The position numbers were made by a program, and so were the translations under genes. From an uncultured Eubacteriales bacterium (lineage in GTDB: Bacteria > Bacillota > Clostridia > Lachnospirales > CAMVHY01), in contig CAOVHW010000005.1 of assembly GCA_948543815.1 (NCBI GenBank), positions 1 through 25,137 of the forward strand: DNA of 25,137 nucleotides. The letters are read 5' to 3'. Positions 17,397 to 25,137 of this stretch are shown here, piece by piece; positions within the stretch are counted from its first letter, which is position 1; every line of letters starts with the position of its first letter. The notes beneath the pieces are model-generated. The model was not told the DNA's origin, did no database searches, and saw nothing but the letters and a program-made list of their open reading frames with translations.

Positions 17397-17425
17397 TTGC
17401 ATTTTTGTAACAAAAATTTTATAAT
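17397..17425 (+). promoter_or_regulatory. Sigma-A promoter of the 1484-residue protein gene
   Basis: TTGCAT (17397-17402), a 17-base spacer and a perfect TATAAT (17420-17425) lie 34 bases before the ATG. It points away from the pot promoter across the same intergenic region. A perfect palindrome occupies most of its spacer. Confidence 0.6.
17401..17417. promoter_or_regulatory. Candidate operator palindrome
   Basis: ATTTTTGT-A-ACAAAAAT is a perfect 8+1+8 inverted repeat placed between the -35 and -10 of the plus-strand promoter, a usual place for a repressor site. A second, looser palindrome, ACAAAA-N4-TTTTGT (17380-17395), lies just upstream with a similar half-site. Chance palindromes are common in A+T-rich DNA, so this is only a candidate. 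Confidence 0.35.
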
Positions 17426-17458
17426 GTAAATTAAACTTATATAAGGATGGTGTTAAAC

Positions 17459-20400
17459 ATGAGTGAAATTATTATTCCTGCTTTTAAAAATGAAACTGAA
17501 TTAAAAAATTTCCTCAACAATAATCCAATATATCTTTATAATCCTGATAAAATTGGAAAACTTAGTAACGAAATCTCAAAATTAGAGAATAGATTAACTT
17601 TCAGTAATGAATATTTTTCGCAAATAGAACCTATTTGGGGTTTAGAAAAACAATTTTCTGTTATTGATGAAGCTAATCTTAAACCTGAACAAAGAGAAAA
17701 ATCTAAAATGCTTATTCTCTACGAAAGTATTAACAACAATTATGAATTAATGTCAGAAATAGTAAAAGATAATTTGGCTGCAAAAAATCTTACATTAATT
17801 TGTAAACACACAGGAAAAGATCCGATAGAATTTATAAAGGAACAAAAAAAACTCGGATTACCAAATTACGCAATTTCTGGAGTTTTAAATTTTGATCCCT
17901 CAATTCTTTTATCCAAAGAACCAATAAAAAGTATTTCCAATTACAATGGCTTACTTGAGCCATTTAAAGAAATTTTACAAGCAAATTTAGTTCAATACGC
18001 ATTCAATGTTTGTACAAAATCTATACAAGGTAACAATGGTATAGACAACATTCCGCCAGAAGCATTTAACAATCCCAATTTCATCGAAATAATATATTCT
18101 GGTAATCCTAGTTATCTTACAATTTCACCTCAGCTTGGCAAATTATCTATTGAAGATATTAACAACATAATTCAGCTTCGAAAAAATTTTTGTGAAAATT
18201 ATTCTGAAATAAAAAAAGATACTCGATTAAATCAAAAAGAAGTAGGCGCAGATCAAATATTTGAAGTTATGAGCGATAATTTAAAAGCCCTCTCAGAAAA
18301 TTTATCTAATAAAATTCATCCAGATAATTATCAAAATTTTATACTAACCCAATCAGAAGCAATGCTCTCTAATACAAATTCTTTTTACAATAATTTGATT
18401 CAACAAAATCCTCAATTAACAGCCATATTTGCAATTAGTGATTTTGAAAAATATCCACCTCGAGAAATTACAAAAGATTTTGCAAATGAATTAATCAATA
18501 TTTTAAAAAAATATCCACAATATTATAAACAATTTTTTGAGATAGTTTCTCGTTATTCAACTAATAATGATTTTTTTGAAGCAATATTAAATAATGATTT
18601 TATAAAAAATAATTATCCAAATTTAGAAAAAGATATTTTAAATGATAAGCTAAATTTTATACAGGAAATTACAAAAGAAAAATTGCAAACTATAAATCCT
18701 AAAGTAGCAACTGTTATAAGTAAAAATGATAAACCTGAAGTAATAAAAGCTCTTGTTTCATTAGGAGATTTAATTGATTCACTCAATTCTGAGGTTATTA
18801 ATTTAATAAGAAAAGATCCAACAAAATATGCTACTGTAGTAAAAAATATTATTGAGGCAAAATCAATAAAAGATATAACTCCCGAAACTATTAATTTTTT
18901 AGCAAATCTACAAGAAGATAAGGAAGCTCAAATTTTTTTATCTAGATTTGATTTATTTAAACCAATAATTGAAAAAATGTATGATGAAAAAATTGACACC
19001 CAATTAATCAATAATGTAATTGATTTTATAACCTATAATTTTAAAAAGGCAATTCCTGAAAAACTTTCAGATGAAACCATATATTCTAATAATGCATTAA
19101 AAGATTCTTTTTTATATCTTTTACAAAAAATAAATATACAAAATAACTCTATGGTAAATTCTTTTTTGCAAAATCTTTCTAAATACCCTCAAACAACAAA
19201 AATGCTTGAAGATGCAAAATTTATAATAAATGAACATAATAACCCAATACCTACTGAAGCAAAAAATAGCAAGAGGTTTTCTACAAATAAAATTAAAATT
19301 TACCCTGAAGACGTAAATGAAAACACAAATTTAGAAGATATAAATTTCAATGAAGAAAATAGTTTGGAAAATTTTTTAAATGAAAATCCAATGTATTTTT
19401 GTAATATGGATAATTATCTTGAGCTTTATAATCATTTAAATTCAATTGATGAATCTAAAAAATTAAGTCAAAAATTAAACTCTATCATATCTCAATTTTT
19501 TTATGTACCTGATTCTATATCAAATTCAAATATGCATTCATCTAATTCTTTATCTTCTAAAATACAACTTTTAGCTAATTTTTTCCAGAAAAATATTGAC
19601 AATCCACATTCCAAAATTATAAAAAACAATTCTCTATCTTTACCTTTCTCTTCTAAAATGCAATCTCTCAATAATTTTGTGCAAAAAAATCTTAATAATC
19701 CCGATTTCAAAAAAATAACTAAAACTTCAACAGCAATGAAAAATCTTTGGCTTATCTGTGAAAAAAAAGGCATGACTTTTGAAGAATTTATTAACAATCA
19801 AAAAGAAAAATTTAAACAAAATGGTCATCCAGAATTAACTAATGATGAAATTTTTGCAATTTTAAATTTTGATCCTGTAAACTATTTTTCAAACGTACCT
19901 CTAAAAAATTTTATTAACCCAATAAATATCATAAAAACCATTGATGAAGAAAACGAAACAAAAATATCAAAAAATGAAATAAATGAAAGTGAAGCAAATA
20001 AAATAAAAGAAGCAATAAAAAATGAAAACAATGTAACTCATATTGATTTTTCTGATTTAGATGATTATTTAAAAGAAAGAGCAGAAACTATAATGACTCT
20101 TAACGCATTTAACGTTTATACTTTACCTCAAAATAATTTTGTTCCTCAAAATACGTTTTATAACAATCCAAATTTAACGCCACATATTTTCATGACAAAT
20201 TTACAACCATTCAATTACATTGTTAATAATTCTAAAATTTTTGATTACATGAATCTTATTCAAGCAGATTTATTAAATAATTACGAAAATATCATGAAAG
20301 AAAACATGTTAATTGGTGAACTTGGTCCTACGGATCTTACGAATGCCATAAAAAAATATCTTGAATATGACGAAAATAATCTCTCTAAATTTAAAGAAAA

Positions 20401-21913
20401 ACTTGAAAAAATGGGATTTAATACTGAAGATATTAATAAAATAACTGAAAATGATGCGCAGCAATTATTTATGCAAACAGCAAAATTATTTACAAACATC
20501 CGAACAGCAAATGAAAGTATAAAAAGCTCACCTGAATTATATGCAACATTTATGCTATCAAAACCTGAAAAATATTTACTGACAAACACAAGTGAAATGG
20601 AACAAAAACAACTTGCAAATGAATTAACTGATATTTTACTAAAAAATCCAGGTAAGATAAATAAATTAGCTAAATTATTATCATATTATTCTAAAAGTGA
20701 TTTATTTGTAGAATTAATATTAGAAAATAAAGATATTAAAGAAAAATTCCCAAATTTAGAAAAAAAAATAATACAAAACAAAAAAGAAATTATACCTCAA
20801 GATCTTCAAAATGATATACCACCTGATAATATGTTAATTTATTTAAATCAAAAAAATTTTACAAAAGAAAAATTTAATACGTTCAAATCTTTTGGGGAAT
20901 CATTTAATTCATTAACTCCATTTCAAATTAAAGCATTACTATCAAACAGTGAAATGACAAAAAAAGAATTTGAAAAGATTGGTTTAAACTATGATAATAT
21001 AGCAGAGTACATTAAAAATATTAATAAAGCAAAAACATTTGATGAATTTAATAATGAAGTTAAAATCCTTTTATCAACAGATTATAAATTTTTTATAAAT
21101 TTATTTGACATTAGATTTGATTTATGTAAACCAATGTTAGATTATTTAATTTCTTCTCAGAAAATTAATTCTGCTACAATACTTTTAGATACTTTTGTTG
21201 AAAATTTAACTAAGCTAAATCAAAAGCAAATTACTGAATTATATAATGGAAACAAAGAAAATTTTCATTATTTCCTTGCGAAATTAAATGAATTAGAACC
21301 CAATAAGTTATCTGATTTACAAAAATTTGAACAAGTACGAATTTGGAATTATTCAAATAAAATTACTGAAATATTTTCATCAGATAAAAATATTGAAGAA
21401 AAAAAATCAGAGTTAAAACAATTTATTGATGAAATTTTTGATAAAGAATTAAAAAATACTGAATCACGTCAAAAAGCTATAAAATTATTATCACGAATCA
21501 TAAACAATTTAAAAAATTTGTGTAATGAAAATAACGTAGACTCAATAAATTTAGCAATAAGTTATATTGAAAAAAAATCTCTAATAGAAAATACTTTAGA
21601 TAATATAATCGCTATATATAAAACATCAACATCACATAATGATAAATTCAAGCAATTAACCAATCTCATAGAATCAACTTGCGAATTTTTAGACAGCGAA
21701 GATCTGAAAGAACTTTCAAACAAATTAGACGTGAAAGCTTCTAAAACACCAGATGAAAAATTTAAAAACGCAAAAAAAATTATAAGCAACAAAACAAACC
21801 AATTAGAAAATACAAGAAAAAATAAAATAATTCCTGAAGAAAAAAGCAAAACTGGATCAATATTTAGATTTTCAAAAAAAACAAAAGTTTCTAACGAACC
21901 AGCTCAAAAATAA
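17459..21913 (+). CDS. Very large uncharacterised protein with two-fold internal duplication
   Basis: 1484 residues, no recognised family. There is no signal peptide or membrane segment; the composition is rich in Asn, Lys, Ile and Glu and probably mostly helical. Two diverged copies of a long module are visible. Copy 1 covers about residues 10-560 and copy 2 about 630-1290. Matching pairs are NFLNNNPIYLYN (near 14) with NFLNENPMYFCN (near 637), LTLICKHTGKDPIEFI (110) with LWLICEKKGMTFEEFI (761), YPNLEKDIL (387) with FPNLEKKII (1098), and SRFDLFKPIIEKM (495) with IRFDLCKPMLDYL (1218). Copy 2 also has a younger 32-residue tandem repeat. The C-terminal ~190 residues are separate, highly charged and end in a basic tail. 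The ATG has AGGATGG upstream; an in-frame ATG four codons earlier overlaps that site. It has its own promoter, with hemW 18 bases downstream. Function unknown. Confidence 0.85.
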   Translation: MSEIIIPAFKNETELKNFLNNNPIYLYNPDKIGKLSNEISKLENRLTFSNEYFSQIEPIWGLEKQFSVIDEANLKPEQREKSKMLILYESINNNYELMSEIVKDNLAAKNLTLICKHTGKDPIEFIKEQKKLGLPNYAISGVLNFDPSILLSKEPIKSISNYNGLLEPFKEILQANLVQYAFNVCTKSIQGNNGIDNIPPEAFNNPNFIEIIYSGNPSYLTISPQLGKLSIEDINNIIQLRKNFCENYSEIKKDTRLNQKEVGADQIFEVMSDNLKALSENLSNKIHPDNYQNFILTQSEAMLSNTNSFYNNLIQQNPQLTAIFAISDFEKYPPREITKDFANELINILKKYPQYYKQFFEIVSRYSTNNDFFEAILNNDFIKNNYPNLEKDILNDKLNFIQEITKEKLQTINPKVATVISKNDKPEVIKALVSLGDLIDSLNSEVINLIRKDPTKYATVVKNIIEAKSIKDITPETINFLANLQEDKEAQIFLSRFDLFKPIIEKMYDEKIDTQLINNVIDFITYNFKKAIPEKLSDETIYSNNALKDSFLYLLQKINIQNNSMVNSFLQNLSKYPQTTKMLEDAKFIINEHNNPIPTEAKNSKRFSTNKIKIYPEDVNENTNLEDINFNEENSLENFLNENPMYFCNMDNYLELYNHLNSIDESKKLSQKLNSIISQFFYVPDSISNSNMHSSNSLSSKIQLLANFFQKNIDNPHSKIIKNNSLSLPFSSKMQSLNNFVQKNLNNPDFKKITKTSTAMKNLWLICEKKGMTFEEFINNQKEKFKQNGHPELTNDEIFAILNFDPVNYFSNVPLKNFINPINIIKTIDEENETKISKNEINESEANKIKEAIKNENNVTHIDFSDLDDYLKERAETIMTLNAFNVYTLPQNNFVPQNTFYNNPNLTPHIFMTNLQPFNYIVNNSKIFDYMNLIQADLLNNYENIMKENMLIGELGPTDLTNAIKKYLEYDENNLSKFKEKLEKMGFNTEDINKITENDAQQLFMQTAKLFTNIRTANESIKSSPELYATFMLSKPEKYLLTNTSEMEQKQLANELTDILLKNPGKINKLAKLLSYYSKSDLFVELILENKDIKEKFPNLEKKIIQNKKEIIPQDLQNDIPPDNMLIYLNQKNFTKEKFNTFKSFGESFNSLTPFQIKALLSNSEMTKKEFEKIGLNYDNIAEYIKNINKAKTFDEFNNEVKILLSTDYKFFINLFDIRFDLCKPMLDYLISSQKINSATILLDTFVENLTKLNQKQITELYNGNKENFHYFLAKLNELEPNKLSDLQKFEQVRIWNYSNKITEIFSSDKNIEEKKSELKQFIDEIFDKELKNTESRQKAIKLLSRIINNLKNLCNENNVDSINLAISYIEKKSLIENTLDNIIAIYKTSTSHNDKFKQLTNLIESTCEFLDSEDLKELSNKLDVKASKTPDEKFKNAKKIISNKTNQLENTRKNKIIPEEKSKTGSIFRFSKKTKVSNEPAQK
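19553..19744 (+). repeat. 96-bp tandem duplication inside the large gene
   Basis: Two adjacent 96-bp units, 19553-19648 and 19649-19744, both start TCTTCTAAAAT and encode SSKIQLLANFFQKNIDNP and SSKMQSLNNFVQKNLNNP respectively. Similarity is visible in DNA as well as in protein and fades toward the end of the units. The 96-bp length keeps the frame. It is younger than the large two-fold duplication because copy 1 has no equivalent doubling. Confidence 0.8.
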
Positions 21914-21931
21914 AAATAAGGTGAAATCAAA

Positions 21932-23026
21932 ATGAAAACCTCAATTTACATTCATATTCCATTTTGCAAATCAAAATGTTCGTATTGCGATTTTATTTCT
22001 TTTACACAAAATAATTATGATAAGTATACACAAAAATTAATTTACGAAATAAAAAATTGTAAAGAACTAAAAAATGTAACTGTGAAAACAATATATATTG
22101 GAGGCGGGACACCGTCTCTTTTTTCGTGTAATTTAATAGAAAAAATACTATCGCAAATAAATTTTTCAGATGAAATTGAAATTACAATCGAAGCAAATCC
22201 TGAAAGCATAAATCGCGAAAAAATTAATTTTTATAAATCTATTGGTATAAACAGAATAAGTATTGGTCTACAAGCGATACAAGATAATTTATTAAAAATT
22301 CTTGGGCGTGCTCATAATTTTCAAATGTTTGAGAAAGCATATGAAATCGCAGCAAAAACATTTGACAATATAAATATAGATTTAATGTTTGGATTGCCGA
22401 AACAAAATTTAGATGATTGGTCAAAAACATTGGAATATGTAAAAAAAATTAAGCCTCAGCATATTTCAGCTTATAGCTTAATTATTGAACCTAACACAAA
22501 ATTTTACACTGAAAGAAAAAATTTACAACTACCTGATGAAAATACAGAGCGAGAAATGTATGATATGACGAAAAAAATTCTTGCGCCAGATTATTATCAA
22601 TATGAAATATCAAATTTTGCACAACAAAAAAAATTTGAATGCCAGCACAATAAAATTTATTGGACATTGGAAAATTATTTAGGACTTGGCGTTGCTGCGC
22701 ATTCATTTTTTAATGGCGTACGTTGGAATAATACAAATGATATACAAAAATATTTGACACAAAATAATTTTCGCGAAAATATTATCCACTCGACACCAAA
22801 ATCTCTTATGGAAGAATTTATGTTTTTAGGATTACGAATGAATTGCGGAGTAAATAAAAATATTTTTCGACAAAAATTCGGCCACAATATAAAAGATATT
22901 TACGGACGGCAAATTAATTTACTCAAACAGAAAAATCTTTTGACAGAAAATGAAAATTCATTATACTTAACTGATTTTGGGATGAATTTTGCAAATTATG
23001 CGATGTCGGAATTTATTCTGGATTAG
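21932..23026 (+). CDS. hemW: Radical SAM heme chaperone HemW
   Basis: 364 residues. The radical-SAM cluster motif CX3CX2C is at Cys12, 16 and 19 (HIPFCKSKCSYCDF). IYIGGGTPS, EITIEANPESI, NRISIGLQAIQ and NIDLMFGLPKQ follow in the order found in the HemN/HemW family. The short N-terminus and the C-terminal LGLGVAAHSFF region fit HemW rather than the true coproporphyrinogen oxidase HemN. HemW binds heme and transfers it to respiratory proteins; no other heme gene is in the window. It follows the 1484-residue gene by 18 bases with AAGGTGA as ribosome site, so both are probably on one mRNA. The 3' end overlaps the convergent small ORF by 14 bases. Confidence 0.94.
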   Translation: MKTSIYIHIPFCKSKCSYCDFISFTQNNYDKYTQKLIYEIKNCKELKNVTVKTIYIGGGTPSLFSCNLIEKILSQINFSDEIEITIEANPESINREKINFYKSIGINRISIGLQAIQDNLLKILGRAHNFQMFEKAYEIAAKTFDNINIDLMFGLPKQNLDDWSKTLEYVKKIKPQHISAYSLIIEPNTKFYTERKNLQLPDENTEREMYDMTKKILAPDYYQYEISNFAQQKKFECQHNKIYWTLENYLGLGVAAHSFFNGVRWNNTNDIQKYLTQNNFRENIIHSTPKSLMEEFMFLGLRMNCGVNKNIFRQKFGHNIKDIYGRQINLLKQKNLLTENENSLYLTDFGMNFANYAMSEFILD

Positions 23027-23261
23027 ATTTTTTATAGCGAATAAAATGATAAAATGAAGGCGTTGAATCGAAACTATCCAAGTCAAAATTATTTAACAGA
23101 AGACTCAAAATTTCATTTTGATGCTGATTCATATAGTATAATGATTCCGACATCACATTAAATTCCTCGTATAAATTACTGAGCAAAATTTTAAATGTAT
23201 TAGATTCCTTAATGAACATTTTGCAAAGCACAAATAGGTAATCATAATTTTTATTATTCAT
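23013..23261 (-). CDS. Small protein of unknown function (82 residues)
   Basis: No recognised family. The sequence has alternating hydrophobic and polar residues compatible with two helices (DYLFVLCKMFIKESNTFKIL; YMNQHQNEILSLLLNNF), aromatic residues and no signal peptide or membrane segment. GGGAG lies 8 bases before the ATG, the main reason to think it is real. It is divergent from tmcAL across a 67-bp gap and its end overlaps the 3' end of hemW by 14 bases. It could be a regulator of a neighbour, but nothing in the sequence shows this. Confidence 0.6.
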   Translation of the reverse strand: MNNKNYDYLFVLCKMFIKESNTFKILLSNLYEEFNVMSESLYYMNQHQNEILSLLLNNFDLDSFDSTPSFYHFIRYKKSNPE

Positions 23262-23328
23262 CAAAACAACTCCCTTTAAAGATTATTATGTCCGGAAATC
23301 TGGAATTTATTTTCATGGGAGGATAAAT

Positions 23329-24450
23329 ATGAAAGTATTAGGGATAGTTGCGGAGTACAACCCATTTCATAACGGCCACTTATATCACATAAAGCAAGCA
23401 AAAAAATTTTCCGATTTTATAATTGTCATAATGAGTGGCAACTATGTACAGCGTGGCGAACCCGCTATCATAAATAAATATTTGCGTACGCGAGCAGCTT
23501 TACAAAATGGAATTGATTTAGTTTTAGAATTGCCAATATATTTTGCGACGTCAAGCGCAGAAATTTTTGCTTACGGCGCAATAAAATCTTTACATGCAAC
23601 AGGAATTATTGACGCAATAAGTTTTGGTTGCGAATACGATGATATAACAATCTTGACAAAAATTAGTGATATGAAAAATAAATTTGACATAAAAAAAGAA
23701 ATGGCTGACGGAAAATCATATCCATTAGCATTCCAAAATTTTGTTGCAAAAAATTTACCCGGTTATGAAAAATTTATTTTACCAAATAATATTTTGGCGC
23801 TAGAATATTTGACAGCACTAAAAAAAATTAACTGGCATCCACAAATTTATCCTGTAAAACGTAAAATTACAAGGCATGATGAAAATGAATTGAATGTAAA
23901 TTTTTCTTCGGCCTACGCAATTCGAAATGCTATAAAAAATGGAAAAAATGTCGCAAAGTTTTTGCCATATCAATTCGATTTTCAAAACTATACCGATATA
24001 AATAACGCCAGCAATATTTTACATTATCTAATCGCCACGAAAAAATTAACAAATAATATTTTGGGAATGAATGAAGGAATCGAAAATCGAATAAAAAAAG
24101 CCGCACAAAATAATTTTTTGATAACCGATATCATTCAAAATGCAAATTCTAAACGCTACACAAATTCAAAAATTAGCCGCATTATTTTACACGCAATTTT
24201 AGATATGCAAAAAAATGATTTTGCCACCGAACCAAAATATTTACGTGTACTTGGATTTCGAAAGCAAAGTCAAATACTTTTGACAATGATAAGCAAAAAA
24301 TCTTTACTGCCATTGATAACTAATCTCAAAAATTCAAATTTAATTTCACAAAAAGAAATTGCTAGTAGCGATTTATATTTTAATTTCATGCAAGCGCAAA
24401 AATTTTTTCTGCAAAATTTTGAATACACTCAACCTCTTGTTATAGAATAA
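23329..24450 (+). CDS. tmcAL: tRNA(Met) cytidine acetate ligase TmcAL (YlbM)
   Basis: 373 residues, somewhat shorter than the Bacillus protein (about 400). The N-terminus MKVLGIVAEYNPFHNGHLYHI contains the nucleotidyltransferase HxGH motif. MSGNYVQRGEPAIINKYLR, ELPIYFATSSAEIFAYGA and SFGCEYDD are typical of the family, and SSAYAIRNAI matches the second nucleotide-binding block. In the known enzyme acetate and ATP are used to make N4-acetylcytidine at position 34 of elongator tRNA-Met. Possible targets in this window include the CAT tRNA at 1843-1916 if it is elongator Met. GGGAGGA lies 7 bases before the ATG. A bidirectional terminator follows. Confidence 0.95.
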   Translation: MKVLGIVAEYNPFHNGHLYHIKQAKKFSDFIIVIMSGNYVQRGEPAIINKYLRTRAALQNGIDLVLELPIYFATSSAEIFAYGAIKSLHATGIIDAISFGCEYDDITILTKISDMKNKFDIKKEMADGKSYPLAFQNFVAKNLPGYEKFILPNNILALEYLTALKKINWHPQIYPVKRKITRHDENELNVNFSSAYAIRNAIKNGKNVAKFLPYQFDFQNYTDINNASNILHYLIATKKLTNNILGMNEGIENRIKKAAQNNFLITDIIQNANSKRYTNSKISRIILHAILDMQKNDFATEPKYLRVLGFRKQSQILLTMISKKSLLPLITNLKNSNLISQKEIASSDLYFNFMQAQKFFLQNFEYTQPLVIE

Positions 24451-24465
24451 AATAATTTTTCCAAA

Positions 24466-24496
24466 AAAAACATCCGATATTTTTTCGGATGTTTTT
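24466..24496. terminator. Bidirectional intrinsic terminator
   Basis: AAAAACATCCGA (24466-24477) pairs with TCGGATGTTTTT (24485-24496) over 12 bp, loop 7 bases, with A and T runs on either side. It therefore works on both strands, ending tmcAL and the convergent membrane-protein gene, whose stop codon lies at its right edge. Confidence 0.88.
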
Positions 24497-25137
24497 AAAT
24501 TTCATCTACTTGTGTATTTTCAAAATCTTCGCCTGTAGTTCGTGGCTTTTCTTCATTTATTTGATTTGATATATCTGATAAATCAATTAAAGATTTACTT
24601 GTTCTTATTTGGTTTCCAGAAACATCTTCGTTTAATTCACTTTCACTTTTATTTGGCAAACTATTTTCAGATTCATTTAACACTTCCAAACTTTTTTCGC
24701 TTTTACTTCTAAAATATGAAACACAACTTTTTAAAAATAAAACTGCAAATGTAAAAAATCCAACTCCAAGTCCAGCCGTTAATGCGCCAAAAACGGAATT
24801 ATAAATTAATATACTACCTAAAGCAAGCATCGGAATTGTTCCTGTTCCAAAAGTTAATATACTTATAGTTAACGTTAATACTAAAAAGAATAGTGCAAAC
24901 CCACCAAATAAAATCATTCTTTTCTTTTGATTAACTTCTTCATCATTTGTTTTTTTATTTTCTTTAATATTTGATTCATATTCTTTTTTACTTTTAAATT
25001 CCTGTAACTTTGAACATGAAAGTTTTACATTTTGCTTAATAATATCTTTAAAAAGCAGTTTTTCTTGTTCTTCTTGCTCTACCTTTTCTCGTTCTTCTTG
25101 CTCTCTCTTTTCTTGTTCTTCTTTCTCTCTCTTTTCT
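24495..25137 (-). CDS. Membrane protein with charged coiled-coil repeat, 5' end missing
   Basis: The frame is open from the right window edge to 24495, at least 213 residues, so an internal ATG at 24917 is not the true start. Visible from the edge inward: three 8-residue charged repeats (EKREKEEQ, EKREQEER, EKVEQEEQ), a Lys-rich linker with one Cys, two or three hydrophobic transmembrane stretches (starting MILFGGFALFFLVLTLTISIL, after the KKR stop-transfer-like residues), then an acidic, Ser/Asn/Glu-rich tail of about 75 residues ending TQVDEI. No family recognised. The layout is that of a membrane-anchored protein with a long coiled-coil on one side. It converges on tmcAL and shares its terminator. 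Confidence 0.75.
   Translation of the reverse strand, partial: EKREKEEQEKREQEEREKVEQEEQEKLLFKDIIKQNVKLSCSKLQEFKSKKEYESNIKENKKTNDEEVNQKKRMILFGGFALFFLVLTLTISILTFGTGTIPMLALGSILIYNSVFGALTAGLGVGFFTFAVLFLKSCVSYFRSKSEKSLEVLNESENSLPNKSESELNEDVSGNQIRTSKSLIDLSDISNQINEEKPRTTGEDFENTQVDEI
25065..25136 (-). repeat. 24-bp tandem repeats encoding charged octapeptides
   Basis: Three 24-bp units (25136-25113, 25112-25089, 25088-25065) encode EKREKEEQ, EKREQEER and EKVEQEEQ. On the plus strand they appear as a C/T-only stretch, so the coding strand is almost pure purine. The array continues past the window edge, and its full length is unknown. Confidence 0.75.

Noticed and set aside
17459..21913. Idea that the large protein is a phage, defence or toxin component
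   Set aside because: No nuclease, helicase, ATPase, toxin or secretion motif was seen, and the neighbours are housekeeping genes with no integrase, transposase or attachment sites.
23265..23328. TCCGGAAATCTGGA imperfect palindrome between the small ORF and tmcAL
   Set aside because: It is short with a mismatch, and no convincing promoter overlaps it; nothing shows it is an operator.
25065..25137. Short regular repeats at the right edge as a CRISPR array
   Set aside because: The units are contiguous 24-bp coding repeats without spacers and stay in frame.

Overview
The window is strongly A+T-rich DNA from an endospore-forming Firmicute, most likely an uncultured member of the Clostridia. The evidence is a 16S rRNA gene with a canonical anti-Shine-Dalgarno 3' end, GGAGG-type ribosome binding sites before nearly every gene, textbook sigma-A promoters, and the sporulation pair spoIIGA-sigE. 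Order and family cannot be fixed by eye. The 16S gene is divergent in its variable regions, so a poorly sampled lineage is plausible.

Layout. Bases 1-2560, all on the minus strand, hold the 16S rRNA gene with its own promoter, a large near-palindromic repeat upstream of it, and a tRNA cluster (Glu-CTC, a small zinc-ribbon membrane protein, Thr-TGT, initiator Met, and a second CAT tRNA) read from a separate strong promoter. Bases 2562-4073 encode SpoIIGA and pro-sigma-E. Next come a 3-methyladenine DNA glycosylase (plus) that converges on an S41 C-terminal processing protease (minus), divergent from MTA/SAH nucleosidase. A lone tRNA-Arg(CCG) with its own promoter and a membrane-anchored alpha/beta hydrolase follow.

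Bases 7776-17272 are one minus-strand run read from right to left: potA-potB-potC-potD (spermidine/putrescine ABC importer), uppP and glmU (cell-wall precursor supply), a threonine-aldolase-family gene broken by a one-base frameshift, rbgA (50S ribosome assembly GTPase), and an unrecognised 554-residue protein. Gaps are short, so much of this may be co-transcribed. A divergent intergenic region (17273-17458) carries back-to-back promoters for the pot genes and for a very large unrecognised protein of 1484 residues. That protein contains an ancient two-fold internal duplication and a younger 96-bp tandem duplication. hemW follows 18 bp downstream on the same strand.

The right end has an 82-residue small ORF converging on hemW, tmcAL (acetylation of the elongator tRNA-Met wobble base), a bidirectional terminator, and the 3' part of a membrane protein with a charged repeat that runs off the window. 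Most of the content is ordinary housekeeping. The unexplained part is the set of large, uncharacterised proteins (554 aa, 1484 aa and the partial one at the right edge), plus the protein gene lodged inside the tRNA cluster. I see no CRISPR array, transposase, phage gene or recognised defence system.
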